Notes: a model not told the origin generated them from the sequence alone. A DNA stretch of 64,000 nucleotides from Rhodobacteraceae bacterium HLUCCA08 (GCA_001314655.1 LJSF01000028.1:170347-234346), one strand, 5' to 3'. Positions 17,429-25,628 are shown, counted from the first letter of the stretch. Program-made: numbers and translations.

Positions 17429-18313
17429 ATGATGCATCTCATGCACCGCGCTATGCCCGCTGCCCTCGGCGCCATGCTTCTTGCCGGCACCGCATCCGCA
17501 CAATCGGTCGCGGATGTCTGCCCCGCGCCGCTGCGGATGGCCGATACCGGGATCGAGGGGATGGGCGACCTTGCCGACGCCTTCGGCCCCTTCGCCGAAA
17601 CCTTCGAAGAGCTGACCGGCGTCGAGCTCGAACTCTTTTCGCTGTCGAACCGCACCGCCGCGGGCACCGCGCTGCAGTTCGACGAGGTCGAGCTCGTCTT
17701 TGCCGGCCCCTCCGAATTCGTGCTGTTCCAGCAACTGGCCGAGATGGACATCCTGTTCTCCATCGTGCGTCCGCATTACGGTTCCAGCTTCGTCGTGAAG
17801 GCCGACAGCGACATCCAGACGCTGGCCGATCTCGCCGGCCGCCGCGTGGCGCTCAAGGACGCGGGGTCCACCTCGGGCCATATCTTCCCGATGATGCTGA
17901 TGGCCCAGGCCGGGCTCGACCCCGAAGCCGATGCCGAGATCATCATGGCCGGCGACGCGCGCATCCAGGTCCTGATCAACGATGACGTCGACGCAATGGG
18001 CGGCGGCAACAAGGACTGGGACGCGATCCGCGAACAGGACCCCGACACCGAGTATCGCCTGCTGGCCCAGACCGACACGCTGCCCGGCGACCCGGTGGTG
18101 ATGCGCGCCTCCCTGCCGCAGGAATGCCGCGACGCCCTGCGCGCGACGCTGACCGAGCATTCCGACGTGCTCTGGGAAAGCCTCGTCTCGACCGAGCGCA
18201 ACGCCGACAAGTTCATCGAGCGGGACGCCTACATGTCCTTCGAGACCGACCCGGCGATCTACGACGTCGTGCGCATGGCCTACGAAGTCGCCGGCATTCC
18301 GTTGGACGAGTGA
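17429..18313 (+). CDS. phnD: PhnD-type phosphonate/phosphite/phosphate ABC substrate-binding protein
   Basis: A 294-aa periplasmic binding protein. Residues 1-24 form a signal peptide ending in ASA. The mature body shows family segments: FAETFEELTGVELELF, LVFAGPSEFVLFQQ, SDIQTLADLAGRRVALKDAGSTSGHIFPMMLM (the loop binding the oxyanion through Ser/Thr and backbone) and DDVDAMGGGNKDWD. The set PhnD-PhnC-PhnE imports phosphonates, phosphite or related compounds. The order here is binding protein, ATPase, permease. GGAGAG lies 10 bases before the ATG and a Pho box lies upstream. No C-P lyase or phosphite dehydrogenase gene is nearby, so the exact ligand is open. Confidence 0.9.
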   Translation: MMHLMHRAMPAALGAMLLAGTASAQSVADVCPAPLRMADTGIEGMGDLADAFGPFAETFEELTGVELELFSLSNRTAAGTALQFDEVELVFAGPSEFVLFQQLAEMDILFSIVRPHYGSSFVVKADSDIQTLADLAGRRVALKDAGSTSGHIFPMMLMAQAGLDPEADAEIIMAGDARIQVLINDDVDAMGGGNKDWDAIREQDPDTEYRLLAQTDTLPGDPVVMRASLPQECRDALRATLTEHSDVLWESLVSTERNADKFIERDAYMSFETDPAIYDVVRMAYEVAGIPLDE

Positions 18314-18403
18314 TCCGGTACACACGCCTGGTGCGGGGCGGCCGATTCTTGCGGATCGGGCGCCCTTCGCCTTTCCAAGTCCGGTCCATCGAAGGAGTGG
18401 GGG

Positions 18404-19189
18404 ATGACACCAGCCATCAGCTGTGAGCAGGTGCAGGTCGGCTACGGCGATCTGCAGGTCCTGCGCGGCGTTTCCTTCGATATTCCCGTCGGCCAGGGGG
18501 TCGTGCTTCTCGGGGCGAACGGCTGCGGCAAATCCACCCTGCTGCGGAGCCTGAACGGGCTGGAAAAGCTGCAATCCGGCCGGATCCGGATCCATGGCGA
18601 CAGCCTGCACGACGCGTCGCGGCGCGACCTGCGCCGGATCCGGTGCAGCATGGGCTATGTCTTCCAGCAGTTCAATCTCGTGCCGCAACTCAGCGCGTTC
18701 CAGAACGTGCTTCTGGGGGCGATGGGGCGCCAGCGCTTCGGCCTTCTGTCCTGCCTCGGCCTCACGGCCAGCGCGGAGGAGCGCGAGCGGGCGATGGACT
18801 GTCTCGACCGGGTCGGCATGGCCGACCGCGCCCTCCACCGGCCGAGCGCGCTGTCGGGCGGTCAGCAGCAACGGGTCGCCATCGCGCGGATGCTGATGCA
18901 GGCCCCCAGGGTGGTGATCGCCGACGAACCGGTCGCGAGCCTCGATCCGAAGGCCGAGCGCGAGGTGCTCGACCTTTTGTGGCGCATCGTGCGGGAAGAG
19001 GGGCTGAGCATGCTGTGCACGCTGCACCAACTCGACCTCGCGCGGGACTATGCCGACCGCATCATCGGCATGAAGGCGGGCAGAATCGAGATCGACGCCC
19101 CCGTGGCCGAGGCCGATCGCGACAGGCTCGATGCGCTCTATATCGGCATGGCCCGCGTCGACGCCCAACATGATGGAGAGGCCGCATGA
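18404..19189 (+). CDS. phnC: Phosphonate-type ABC transporter ATP-binding protein
   Basis: A 261-aa ABC ATPase energising uptake with PhnD and PhnE. Walker A is GANGCGKST (37-45), the Q-loop lies in MGYVFQQFNLVPQLSAFQNVLLG, the signature is LSGGQQQR, Walker B is RVVIADEPVASLD, and the H-loop follows in CTLHQLD. The NLVPQLSAFQNVLLG stretch is typical of the PhnC subfamily. The start codon follows AAGGAG by 9 bases. A 90 bp gap separates it from phnD, and its stop overlaps the phnE start by 4 bp. Confidence 0.93.
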   Translation: MTPAISCEQVQVGYGDLQVLRGVSFDIPVGQGVVLLGANGCGKSTLLRSLNGLEKLQSGRIRIHGDSLHDASRRDLRRIRCSMGYVFQQFNLVPQLSAFQNVLLGAMGRQRFGLLSCLGLTASAEERERAMDCLDRVGMADRALHRPSALSGGQQQRVAIARMLMQAPRVVIADEPVASLDPKAEREVLDLLWRIVREEGLSMLCTLHQLDLARDYADRIIGMKAGRIEIDAPVAEADRDRLDALYIGMARVDAQHDGEAA

Positions 19190-19977
19190 CCGACCGACCC
19201 GACCTTCCGCCGCGGTTCCGCGCGCCCTCGGCCCTGACCTGGGTGCTCGTCGTCGGCTTCGCCGCCTTCTTCATCCAGGGCCTGATCGTCTCGGAGGTCG
19301 CGCTTGACCGGCTGGTGCGCGGCGCCGGCAACCTGGTGCGGTTCATCGGCCAGGCCGTGCCGCCCGATTTCTCCGGCTCCCTCAACATCGCCGACGCGAT
19401 GCTCGAGACGCTCAACATCGCCGTGGTCGGCGTGACCTTCGGCTGCCTGCTTTCGGTGCCGCTGGCGCTGCTGGCGGCGAGCAACACCGCGCCGAACGCG
19501 GTGGTGAGAACCATCGCGCGGTTCGTGATCTCGGTGGGGCGCACCATCCCCGATCTGATCTGGGCGCTGATCTTCGTCGTGACCGTGGGCCTCGGACCCC
19601 TGGCCGGGATTCTCGCGATCGTCATGGACACGATCGGCTTCGCGGCCCGGTTCTACTCGGAACGCTTCGAAGAAGTGCCCAAGGGCCCCTCCGAGGCGTT
19701 GACGTCGACCGGTGCGGGCCGCCTGTCGGTGATCTTCGGAGCGATCCTGCCAGAGAGCTTCGCGTCGATGACGGCGACGTCGCTCTTCAGCGTCGAGAAG
19801 GCGATCCGGTCCGCCGTCACACTCGGGCTCGTCGGCGCGGGCGGCATCGGCGTGGAGCTTTCCACCGCGATGCGCCTTTTTCGCTACGACCAGGCCGCCG
19901 CCATCATCCTAGTCATTCTTGTGGTGGTCGTGCTGTTCGAACAGATCTCTTCAAGCATCCGCAAGCGGATCATCTGA
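19186..19977 (+). CDS. phnE: Phosphonate-type ABC transporter permease
   Basis: A 263-aa inner-membrane permease with about six transmembrane helices. The conserved PhnE region includes MLETLNIAVVGVTFGCLLSVPLALLAA, SVGRTIPDLIWALIFV, and the EAA-type loop GPSEALTSTGAGRLSVIFGAILPE that docks on the ATPase, then RSAVTLGLVGAGGIGVEL. It shares ATGA with the end of phnC. Only one permease is encoded, so the channel would be a homodimer. The gene ends the operon; the convergent ilvH follows after 50 bp. Confidence 0.93.
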   Translation: MTDRPDLPPRFRAPSALTWVLVVGFAAFFIQGLIVSEVALDRLVRGAGNLVRFIGQAVPPDFSGSLNIADAMLETLNIAVVGVTFGCLLSVPLALLAASNTAPNAVVRTIARFVISVGRTIPDLIWALIFVVTVGLGPLAGILAIVMDTIGFAARFYSERFEEVPKGPSEALTSTGAGRLSVIFGAILPESFASMTATSLFSVEKAIRSAVTLGLVGAGGIGVELSTAMRLFRYDQAAAIILVILVVVVLFEQISSSIRKRII

Positions 19978-20027
19978 CCGGTCCGGCGCTGGCGGGGCGG
20001 CCGCCGGGGCGGCCGTTGCCGGCGGGA

Positions 20028-20591
20028 CTAGGCGGCCCCGCGCGACAGGGCGGCGACGCCGGTGCGGGCCATCTCGACCAGGCCGATCGGGCGCATCAGA
20101 TCGGCGAAGGCGTCGATCTTTTCCGGGGTGCCGGTGATCTCGAAGACGAAACTTTCCAGCGTGCTGTCGACCACGTTGGCGCGGAACACATCCGCCAGGC
20201 GCAGCGCCTCGACCCGGTCCTCGCCCCGGCCGGTGACCTTGAACAGCGCCAGTTCGCGTTCGACGCTGCGGCCTTCGACGGTCAGGTCATGGACCTCGTG
20301 CACCGACACGATCCGGCCCAGCTGGGCGGTGATCTGGTTGATCACCTGGGGCGTGCCGGTGGTGACGATGGTGATGCGGCTGGTATGGCCGGTATGGTCG
20401 ACCTCGGCCACGGTGAGGCTTTCGATATTGTAGCCGCGGCCGGAAAACAGGCCGATCACCCGGGCCAGCACGCCGGGTTCGTTCTCCACCAGCACGGCCA
20501 GGGTGTGGCGTTCCTGGGTGTCCGAAAAGGTCGGGCGCAGGTTGTAGGCGGAATGGCTGGTGGAGCCTTTCTTGATCTTGAGGGGCGACAT
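20028..20591 (-). CDS. ilvH: Acetolactate synthase small (regulatory) subunit
   Basis: A 187-aa regulatory subunit that gives acetohydroxyacid synthase valine feedback sensitivity and raises activity of IlvB. The N-terminal ACT domain is clear: HTLAVLVENEPGVLARVIGLFSGRGYNIESLTVAEVDHTGHTSRIT (about residues 29-73), followed by the C-terminal domain with ELALFKVTGRGEDRVEALRLADVFRANVVD. Length is slightly above that of enteric IlvN/IlvH proteins because of an N-terminal extension of about 25 residues. It is the last gene of the leftward ilv operon, separated from ilvB by a small lipoprotein gene. Confidence 0.95.
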   Translation of the reverse strand: MSPLKIKKGSTSHSAYNLRPTFSDTQERHTLAVLVENEPGVLARVIGLFSGRGYNIESLTVAEVDHTGHTSRITIVTTGTPQVINQITAQLGRIVSVHEVHDLTVEGRSVERELALFKVTGRGEDRVEALRLADVFRANVVDSTLESFVFEITGTPEKIDAFADLMRPIGLVEMARTGVAALSRGAA

Positions 20592-20600
20592 CTGGGACTC

Positions 20601-20948
20601 CTAGGGGCAATCGAGGGTGGCGCGATAGACATTGGCGCCGGGATCCTGGCTGAGCGTGGCGACGGCACAGCCGCTGGCAAGGGCCGCGGCGCGGCCGGCA
20701 TTGTCGAACAGCCGGGCCTGGTTGGCGGCGCCGGTGGCGAAGTTGCGCAGGGTCATGGTGCCGGGCGTGTCGGCCCGGACGGTGAAGACATCGCCGCCCA
20801 CCTCGACCCGCGCGCCGGGATAGAGGCTGGCGGCCATGTCTCCGGTGCAGGCGGACAGCGCCAGGGGCAGGGCGAGCGCGGGGATCGCCCGGCGCGCCGC
20901 CGCCCGGGCCGCGGACAGCCCGCGGTCGGGGGCCGAAACGCGCCTCAC
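20601..20948 (-). CDS. Predicted small lipoprotein inserted between ilvB and ilvH
   Basis: A 115-aa protein with a basic N-terminus, a hydrophobic stretch and a lipobox ending LSAC (cysteine about residue 34), so probably an acylated envelope protein. The mature part (GARVEVGGDVFTVRADTPGTMTLRNFATGAANQARLF, then SGCAVATLSQDPGANVYRATLDC) contains two cysteines that could form a disulfide; I do not recognise a family. The GTG start shares four bases (GTGA) with the ilvB stop, and the stop is 9 bp before ilvH, so it is embedded in the ilv operon. Any role in branched-chain amino acid synthesis is not evident. Confidence 0.7.
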   Translation of the reverse strand: MRRVSAPDRGLSAARAAARRAIPALALPLALSACTGDMAASLYPGARVEVGGDVFTVRADTPGTMTLRNFATGAANQARLFDNAGRAAALASGCAVATLSQDPGANVYRATLDCP

Positions 20949-22696
20949 ACCAGAACGCTCCCCTTGGCGTCGATCACCCCCTGGGTTTCGGCGGCGCCCA
21001 GCAGCATCTCGTTATGGGCCTTGCCCGAGGGGATCATCGGAAAGCAGTTTTCGTGCTTTTCGACCAGGCAGTCGAAGATCACCGGGCCGTCATGGGTCAG
21101 CATCTCCAGGATCGCGTCATCGAGGTCGGCGGGATCGGTGCACAGGATGCCCTTGGCGCCGAAAGCCTCGGCCAGCTTGACGAAATCGGGCAGGGCCTCG
21201 GACCAGGACGACGAATAACGTTCGCCATGCAGCAATTCCTGCCATTGCCGCACCATGCCGAGCCGTTCGTTGTTCAGGATGAACTGCTTGACCGGCAGGC
21301 GGTATTGCACCGCGGTGCCCATTTCCTGCATGTTCATCAGCCAGGACGCCTCGCCCGCGACATTGATGACCAGCGCCTCGGGATGCGCCAGCTGCACCCC
21401 GATCGAGGCCGGAAAGCCGTAGCCCATGGTGCCCAGACCCCCCGAGGTCATCCAGTGGTTCGGCTCTTCGAAGCCCATGAACTGGGCCGCCCACATCTGG
21501 TGCTGGCCGACCTCGGTGCAGATGAAACGGTCCGTGCGGTCGCGGGTCAGCGCCTCGAGCCGTTCCAGCGCATATTGCGGCTTGATGGTCTTTTCCGAGG
21601 GCGTGTAGCTCAGGCAATCGACCTTGCGCCAGCCGTCGATCCGGGCCCACCAGCTGGCCAGCGCCTCCTTGTCGGTCTTGCGGCCGCGGGCCTTCCAGAC
21701 CTTCAGGATATCCTCGAGCACATGGCCGACATCGCCGACGATCGGGATATCGGTCTGGATCACCTTGTTGATCGACGAGGGGTCGATGTCGATATGGGCC
21801 TTTTTCGATTTCGGGCTGAAGGCGTCGATCCGGCCGGTGATGCGGTCGTCGAAGCGGGCGCCGATATTGATCATCAGGTCGCAATCATGCATCGCCATGT
21901 TGGCCTCATAGAGGCCGTGCATGCCCAGCATCCCCAGCCACTTGTCTCCGCTCGCCGGATAGGCCCCGAGACCCATCAGGGTGGAGGTGATGGGAAAGCC
22001 CGTCGCCTCGACCAGTTCGCGCAGCAGCTGGCTGGCCGCGGGGCCGGAATTGATCACGCCGCCACCGGTGTAGAAGACCGGCTTCTTCGCCTTTTCCATC
22101 GCCGCGACCAGGTCGGTGATGCCCTCGATCGCGCCCTTCACCGCCGGCTGGTAATGCGATTTCATCTGCCTGGGCGTGGTATAGGCGCCGGTGGCGAATT
22201 GCACGTCCTTGGGAATGTCGACCAGGACCGGGCCGGGGCGGCCGGACCGGGCGACGTGGAACGCCTCGTGGATCGTATGGGCCAGCGCGTCGGTTTCCTT
22301 GACCAGCCAGTTGTGCTTGGTGCAGGGCCGGGTGATGCCGACCGTGTCGGCCTCCTGGAAGGCGTCCGAGCCGATCATGAAGGTCGGCACCTGGCCGGTG
22401 AAGACGACGATCGGGATGCTGTCCATCAGCGCGTCGGTCAGGCCGGTGACCGCATTGGTCGCCCCGGGCCCCGAGGTGACCAGCGCGACGCCGACCTTGC
22501 CGGTCGAGCGGGCATAGCCTTCGGCGGCATGGACCGCGCCCTGTTCGTGGCGCACCAGGATGTGGCGGATGCCGTTCTGCTGGAAGATCTCGTCATAGAT
22601 CGGAAGCACGGCGCCGCCGGGATAGCCGAACACCACGTCCACGCCCTGGTCCTTGAGGGCCTGAACCACCATCTTCGCTCCGGTCATCTGCGCCAT
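20945..22696 (-). CDS. ilvB: Acetolactate synthase large (catalytic) subunit
   Basis: A 583-aa ThDP/FAD enzyme condensing pyruvate to 2-acetolactate (valine, leucine) or pyruvate with 2-oxobutyrate to acetohydroxybutyrate (isoleucine). The N-terminal domain has VFGYPGGAVLPIYDEI and the catalytic-glutamate segment RHEQGAVHAAEGYARSTGKVG; the FAD/central domain has GRPGPVLVDIPKDVQ and GARFDDRITG; the ThDP domain has EVGQHQMWAAQ and NVAGEASWLMNMQEMGTA. The start at 22696 (MAQMTG) follows AGAGGA by 8 bases. An in-frame TTG at 22735 lies inside the attenuator T-run and is rejected. Expression is controlled by the upstream leader peptide. Confidence 0.96.
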   Translation of the reverse strand: MAQMTGAKMVVQALKDQGVDVVFGYPGGAVLPIYDEIFQQNGIRHILVRHEQGAVHAAEGYARSTGKVGVALVTSGPGATNAVTGLTDALMDSIPIVVFTGQVPTFMIGSDAFQEADTVGITRPCTKHNWLVKETDALAHTIHEAFHVARSGRPGPVLVDIPKDVQFATGAYTTPRQMKSHYQPAVKGAIEGITDLVAAMEKAKKPVFYTGGGVINSGPAASQLLRELVEATGFPITSTLMGLGAYPASGDKWLGMLGMHGLYEANMAMHDCDLMINIGARFDDRITGRIDAFSPKSKKAHIDIDPSSINKVIQTDIPIVGDVGHVLEDILKVWKARGRKTDKEALASWWARIDGWRKVDCLSYTPSEKTIKPQYALERLEALTRDRTDRFICTEVGQHQMWAAQFMGFEEPNHWMTSGGLGTMGYGFPASIGVQLAHPEALVINVAGEASWLMNMQEMGTAVQYRLPVKQFILNNERLGMVRQWQELLHGERYSSSWSEALPDFVKLAEAFGAKGILCTDPADLDDAILEMLTHDGPVIFDCLVEKHENCFPMIPSGKAHNEMLLGAAETQGVIDAKGSVLV

Positions 22697-22733
22697 CGTC
22701 TGTTCCTCTTTCGACGTCATCAGCCTTGCCAAC

Positions 22734-22805
22734 AAAAAGCCCCCGGGGGTGATACCGGGGGCGCATGGGGTCCTGTTATGGAAAACCGTTACCGGCCCAT
22801 GCGCC
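22734..22805 (-). promoter_or_regulatory. Transcription attenuator of the ilvB operon (antiterminator and terminator stems)
   Basis: Read on the minus strand, GGCGCATGGG (22805-22796, within leader codons 11-14) can pair perfectly with CCCATGCGCC (22769-22760). Alternatively, GCCCCCGG (22762-22755) pairs with CCGGGGGC (22746-22739), followed by TTTTT (22738-22734), an intrinsic terminator. The two structures share 22760-22762 and exclude each other. A ribosome stalled on the Ile-Leu-Val codons would free the first arm and allow antitermination; one reaching the stop codon would cover it and allow termination. This is the classical amino-acid attenuator layout. Confidence 0.88.
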
Positions 22806-22836
22806 TTGTCTCCACCACTACCAGCAGGATGCTCAT
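22789..22836 (-). CDS. ilvL: ilv leader peptide
   Basis: A 15-codon open reading frame encoding MSILLVVVETRRMGR, with six consecutive branched-chain residues (Ile, Leu, Leu, Val, Val, Val) at positions 3-8. It begins about 20 bp after a well-placed promoter, has GAGG 4-7 bases before the ATG, and is followed by mutually exclusive hairpins and then ilvB. The peptide probably has no function itself; ribosome progress through the codons senses charged tRNA-Ile, tRNA-Leu and tRNA-Val. The residue run, position and structure together make chance unlikely. Confidence 0.9.
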   Translation of the reverse strand: MSILLVVVETRRMGR

Positions 22837-22863
22837 GTCCTCGGGTCCTTTCGCATGCGCCCG

Positions 22864-22892
22864 GATATGCACCCCCGCGCCCCGGGGGTCAA
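22864..22892 (-). promoter_or_regulatory. Promoter of the ilv leader/operon
   Basis: On the minus strand TTGACC (22892-22887) and CATATC (22869-22864) are separated by exactly 17 bp, a good sigma-70 arrangement. The predicted start near 22857 leaves about 20 bases before the leader ATG. Confidence 0.7.
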
Positions 22893-23363
22893 CTGTCGAA
22901 ATCGCGAAAATGTCGTGCGGCGGCGTCTTTTCGCAACTTTGTTAAACCGGTGGCCCTGCTCTTCGGAGGCAGGAGGCGGCGATCCGTGCGCGAGGTTTCT
23001 TGCCGGGCGATTCGGCGCCGGCTGGCCCCGGGGACGGCGCGTGCCGGGAGCGCCGCGGCGGCCCCCTGTTCCGGCGCGGCGGGCCGGGGTGACGGGCCGG
23101 GGTGGCGGTCCGGGGTGGCCGGGGTGGCGGGCCGGGGTGGCGTCGGTCGGGCCGAATCGCGGCGTGTCGCCGCGGCCTGTTGGCGCAAACACCCCGGGCT
23201 TTTCGCAAGCACGGCCGAATGTGACTGAAGTTTCGGCACTTTTCGGGGTGTTCGACCCTCAGAAGGCTATTTCCCGATCCGAATTCCGCCGCTAGTCTCC
23301 CTGCACTCGAAACGATCCGCCGGGCGCCGTGAGGAGCCGGGCAATACCAAACGGGAGGATTAA
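22893..23363. other. Intergenic region between divergent ilv and TRAP operons, with GC tandem repeats
   Basis: No convincing gene is seen in this 471 bp space. The section 23083-23142 holds five imperfect copies of an 11-14 bp GC unit (core CCGGGGTGGC). The TRAP promoter must lie near the right end, where an AT-richer stretch (about 23230-23300) begins. Open frames crossing this region on both strands are Arg/Gly/Pro-rich and look like products of the repeat. Confidence 0.6.
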
Positions 23364-24449
23364 ATGGATCGTCGTTCCTTTTTGAAAACGTCCGCGCTTG
23401 GCGGCTCGGCCGCTGCCGCAACGACCCTGGCCGCGCCGGCCTATGCCCAGGGCAACCGGACGCTGACCCTGGTCACCACCTGGGGCCGCGGCCTGGCCGG
23501 CGTTCATGACAGCGCCCAGTATTGCGCCGACGTGATCACCGCCATGACCGACGGCGCACTGACCGTGGACCTCAAGGCCGCGGGCGAGCTTGTCGGCGCC
23601 TTCGACGTGTTCGACGCGGTCTCGGCCGGGCAGGCGGACATGTATCACGGCGTCGACTACTACTTCCTGGGCCAGCACCCGGCGCTGAGCTTTTTCAGCC
23701 AGATCCCGTTCGGCATGAACTTCCAGGAATACGCCAACTGGTTCCACCATGACGGCGGCCGCGAACTGGCCGACGAGCTGTATTCGATCTTTGGCCTGAA
23801 GGCCTTCCCGGCGGGCAATACCGGTCCGCAATCGGGCGGCTGGTTCAACCGCGAGATCAACAGCCCCGAGGATTTCCAGGGCCTGAAATTCCGCATGCCC
23901 GGCCAGGGCGGCGAGGTGCTGGGCAAGCTGGGCGCAAGCGTGCAGAACCTGCCGGGCGCCGAGGTCTATCAGGCGCTGGCCTCGGGTGCGATCGACGGGA
24001 CCGAGTGGATCGGCCCCTGGGCGGATGAAACCGCCGGCTTCCAGGAGCTGACCAACATCTACTACACCGCCGGTTTCCACGAGCCGGGACCGAACCTGAA
24101 CCTGACCATGAGCCTCGAGGTCTGGGACAGCCTCAGCCCGGCGCATCAGGCGATCATCGAGAACGCCACCAGCGCCAGCAACATCTGGACCATGTCGCTG
24201 TTCATGGCCCGCAACGCGGCGGCGCTGCAGCGTCTGCAGGCCGGCGGCGTCCAGCTGCGCGAATTCCCCGATTCGGTCTGGGATGCCTTCGGTCAGGCGG
24301 CCGAAGAGGTCGTGGCGGCCTCGATGGGCGACGATCTCTATGCGCGCTGCTATGAAAGCTTCAACGCCTCGCTGGAAAGCTCGGCGGCCTGGAACAGCCG
24401 CTCGCAGGCGGCCTTCTCGGCCCAGCGCGACCGCGTGCGGGGTCTCTGA
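23364..24449 (+). CDS. TRAP transporter substrate-binding protein (DctP/TakP type)
   Basis: A 361-aa periplasmic binding protein of a sodium-driven TRAP carboxylate transporter. The N-terminus MDRRSFLKTSALGG with AAPAYAQG is a twin-arginine signal. The mature protein has the DctP core: VFDAVSAGQADMYHGVDYY, FFSQIPFGMNFQEYANWF, GLKFRMPGQGGEVLGKLGASVQNLP (the arginine-containing carboxylate-binding segment) and ALASGAIDGTEWIGPWAD. The general pattern resembles TakP-type proteins that bind 2-oxo acids, but the ligand is inferred only to be an organic acid. It is first in an operon with large dctQ and dctM genes. Confidence 0.92.
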   Translation: MDRRSFLKTSALGGSAAAATTLAAPAYAQGNRTLTLVTTWGRGLAGVHDSAQYCADVITAMTDGALTVDLKAAGELVGAFDVFDAVSAGQADMYHGVDYYFLGQHPALSFFSQIPFGMNFQEYANWFHHDGGRELADELYSIFGLKAFPAGNTGPQSGGWFNREINSPEDFQGLKFRMPGQGGEVLGKLGASVQNLPGAEVYQALASGAIDGTEWIGPWADETAGFQELTNIYYTAGFHEPGPNLNLTMSLEVWDSLSPAHQAIIENATSASNIWTMSLFMARNAAALQRLQAGGVQLREFPDSVWDAFGQAAEEVVAASMGDDLYARCYESFNASLESSAAWNSRSQAAFSAQRDRVRGL

Positions 24450-24473
24450 GCCCGACAGGCAACACATCGGCCC

Positions 24474-24499
24474 GGGTCCCGCCCGTCGTGGCGGGGCCC
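24474..24499 (+). terminator. Intercistronic hairpin after the TRAP binding-protein gene
   Basis: GGGTCCCGCC (24474-24483) pairs with GGCGGGGCCC (24490-24499) with one G-T wobble; no T-run follows. Hairpins here often protect or partly terminate the abundant binding-protein message before the permease genes. Confidence 0.5.
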
Positions 24500-24554
24500 G
24501 TGGCGCTACTGGGGTCCGCGTGACGCGGGCCAAGCTTTCCGGGGGGCAGGCGAC

Positions 24555-25616
24555 ATGGAAGAGGAAGCCGAAGCGGCGGGGCTCTGGGCCAGCTACGAAA
24601 ACGGCTATACCCGATGGGTCGAACGGTTGCAGGGCAACGTGCCCGACGGTGCCGATCCCTTGCCTGCGGCCGGAGGGTTCGGCGGGCAGGTGTGGAACGG
24701 CGTGCAATGGACCATCGGCAACCTGCTGGAGGCGCCCTACAACATCGCCTATGCGGTGACCCATCCGGGCAGCTGGCTGTCCTGGATCGGACATGTCAAC
24801 CAGCCGATGCCGACGCCCGAGATCAAGCAGGCGCTGATGCGCTTCGTCTATTACGGCGCCTCGGTCGAATTGTTCTTCGCCCTGTTCTTTCTGCTGCTGT
24901 GCTACACCGCCTTTGCGATGCGGAACCGGCCGGTGATGTGGGGCACGGTGCGGGTGCTGGAAGGGCTGGCGAACCGGGTCGGCCGGTTCTTCGCCTGGGC
25001 GGCCTTCGTCATGGTGGCGATCCAGATCGTGATCATCTTCCTGCAGCGGGTCTTTGCGGTGAACCAGATCAGCTTCGGCTTCGGGATGACGATTACCCAT
25101 GACGTGTTCTGGTGGTCCGACGGGCTGAAGCTGTGGAACGCGATGATCGTGGCGCTCTGTGTCACCTATACCTTCGTGCAGGGCGGGCATGTGCGGGTCG
25201 ACCTGGTCTATTCCGCGGTCAGCCACCGGGTCCAGCGGGCGATCGACATGGTCGGCAGCCTGCTGTTCCTGCTGCCGGGGGCGGTGCTGATCTACATGTA
25301 TTCCTGGTTCTTCCTGTGGCGCAGCCTGTTGGTGCCGCCGGTCTCGTCGACCAATACCTTCGACCAGCTGGTCCTGCAGCGGTCCCAGGCGCTGCGCTGG
25401 AACGTGGAAACGATCGGGACCTCGCCGAACGGCTTTGACGCCTATTGGCTGTTCAAGCTGTTCCTGGTGCTGTTCTGCATCCTGGTGTTGCTGCAGGCGG
25501 TGGCGTTCTTCTACCGGTCGTTCCTGGAATATGTCGAAGGCGAGGCCAGCGCGGGCAAGTACCTGGACAAGGACAGCCTGGGCGAGGGCCAGGAAGTCTA
25601 TGAAGGCACGCATTAG
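24555..25616 (+). CDS. TRAP transporter small permease subunit (long DctQ form)
   Basis: A 353-aa DctQ-type membrane subunit, twice the usual length of about 170 aa. Residues 1-90 are a soluble N-terminal region (MEEEAEAAGLWASYENGY, then WNGVQWTIGNLLEAPYNIAYAVTHPGSWLSW), followed by a hydrophobic helix (VELFFALFFLLLCYTAF) and then the normal four-helix DctQ core with GGHVRVDLVYSAVSHRVQRAID and SLLFLLPGAVLIYMYSWFF. It lies 105 bp after the binding-protein gene and 12 bp before the large permease. The extra length pairs with extra segments in the partner DctM. Confidence 0.9.
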   Translation: MEEEAEAAGLWASYENGYTRWVERLQGNVPDGADPLPAAGGFGGQVWNGVQWTIGNLLEAPYNIAYAVTHPGSWLSWIGHVNQPMPTPEIKQALMRFVYYGASVELFFALFFLLLCYTAFAMRNRPVMWGTVRVLEGLANRVGRFFAWAAFVMVAIQIVIIFLQRVFAVNQISFGFGMTITHDVFWWSDGLKLWNAMIVALCVTYTFVQGGHVRVDLVYSAVSHRVQRAIDMVGSLLFLLPGAVLIYMYSWFFLWRSLLVPPVSSTNTFDQLVLQRSQALRWNVETIGTSPNGFDAYWLFKLFLVLFCILVLLQAVAFFYRSFLEYVEGEASAGKYLDKDSLGEGQEVYEGTH

Positions 25617-25628
25617 GGGGCGGGAAGC

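Noticed and set aside
22697-22735. Upstream TTG start for ilvB at 22735
   Set aside because: It lies in the T-run of the attenuator terminator and has no ribosome site; the ATG at 22696 has both a good site and the usual N-terminus.
22749-23421. Several open frames of 115-176 codons in the ilv/TRAP intergenic space
   Set aside because: They overlap the attenuator and the GC repeats, are Arg/Gly/Pro-rich, and none has a plausible ribosome site plus homology.
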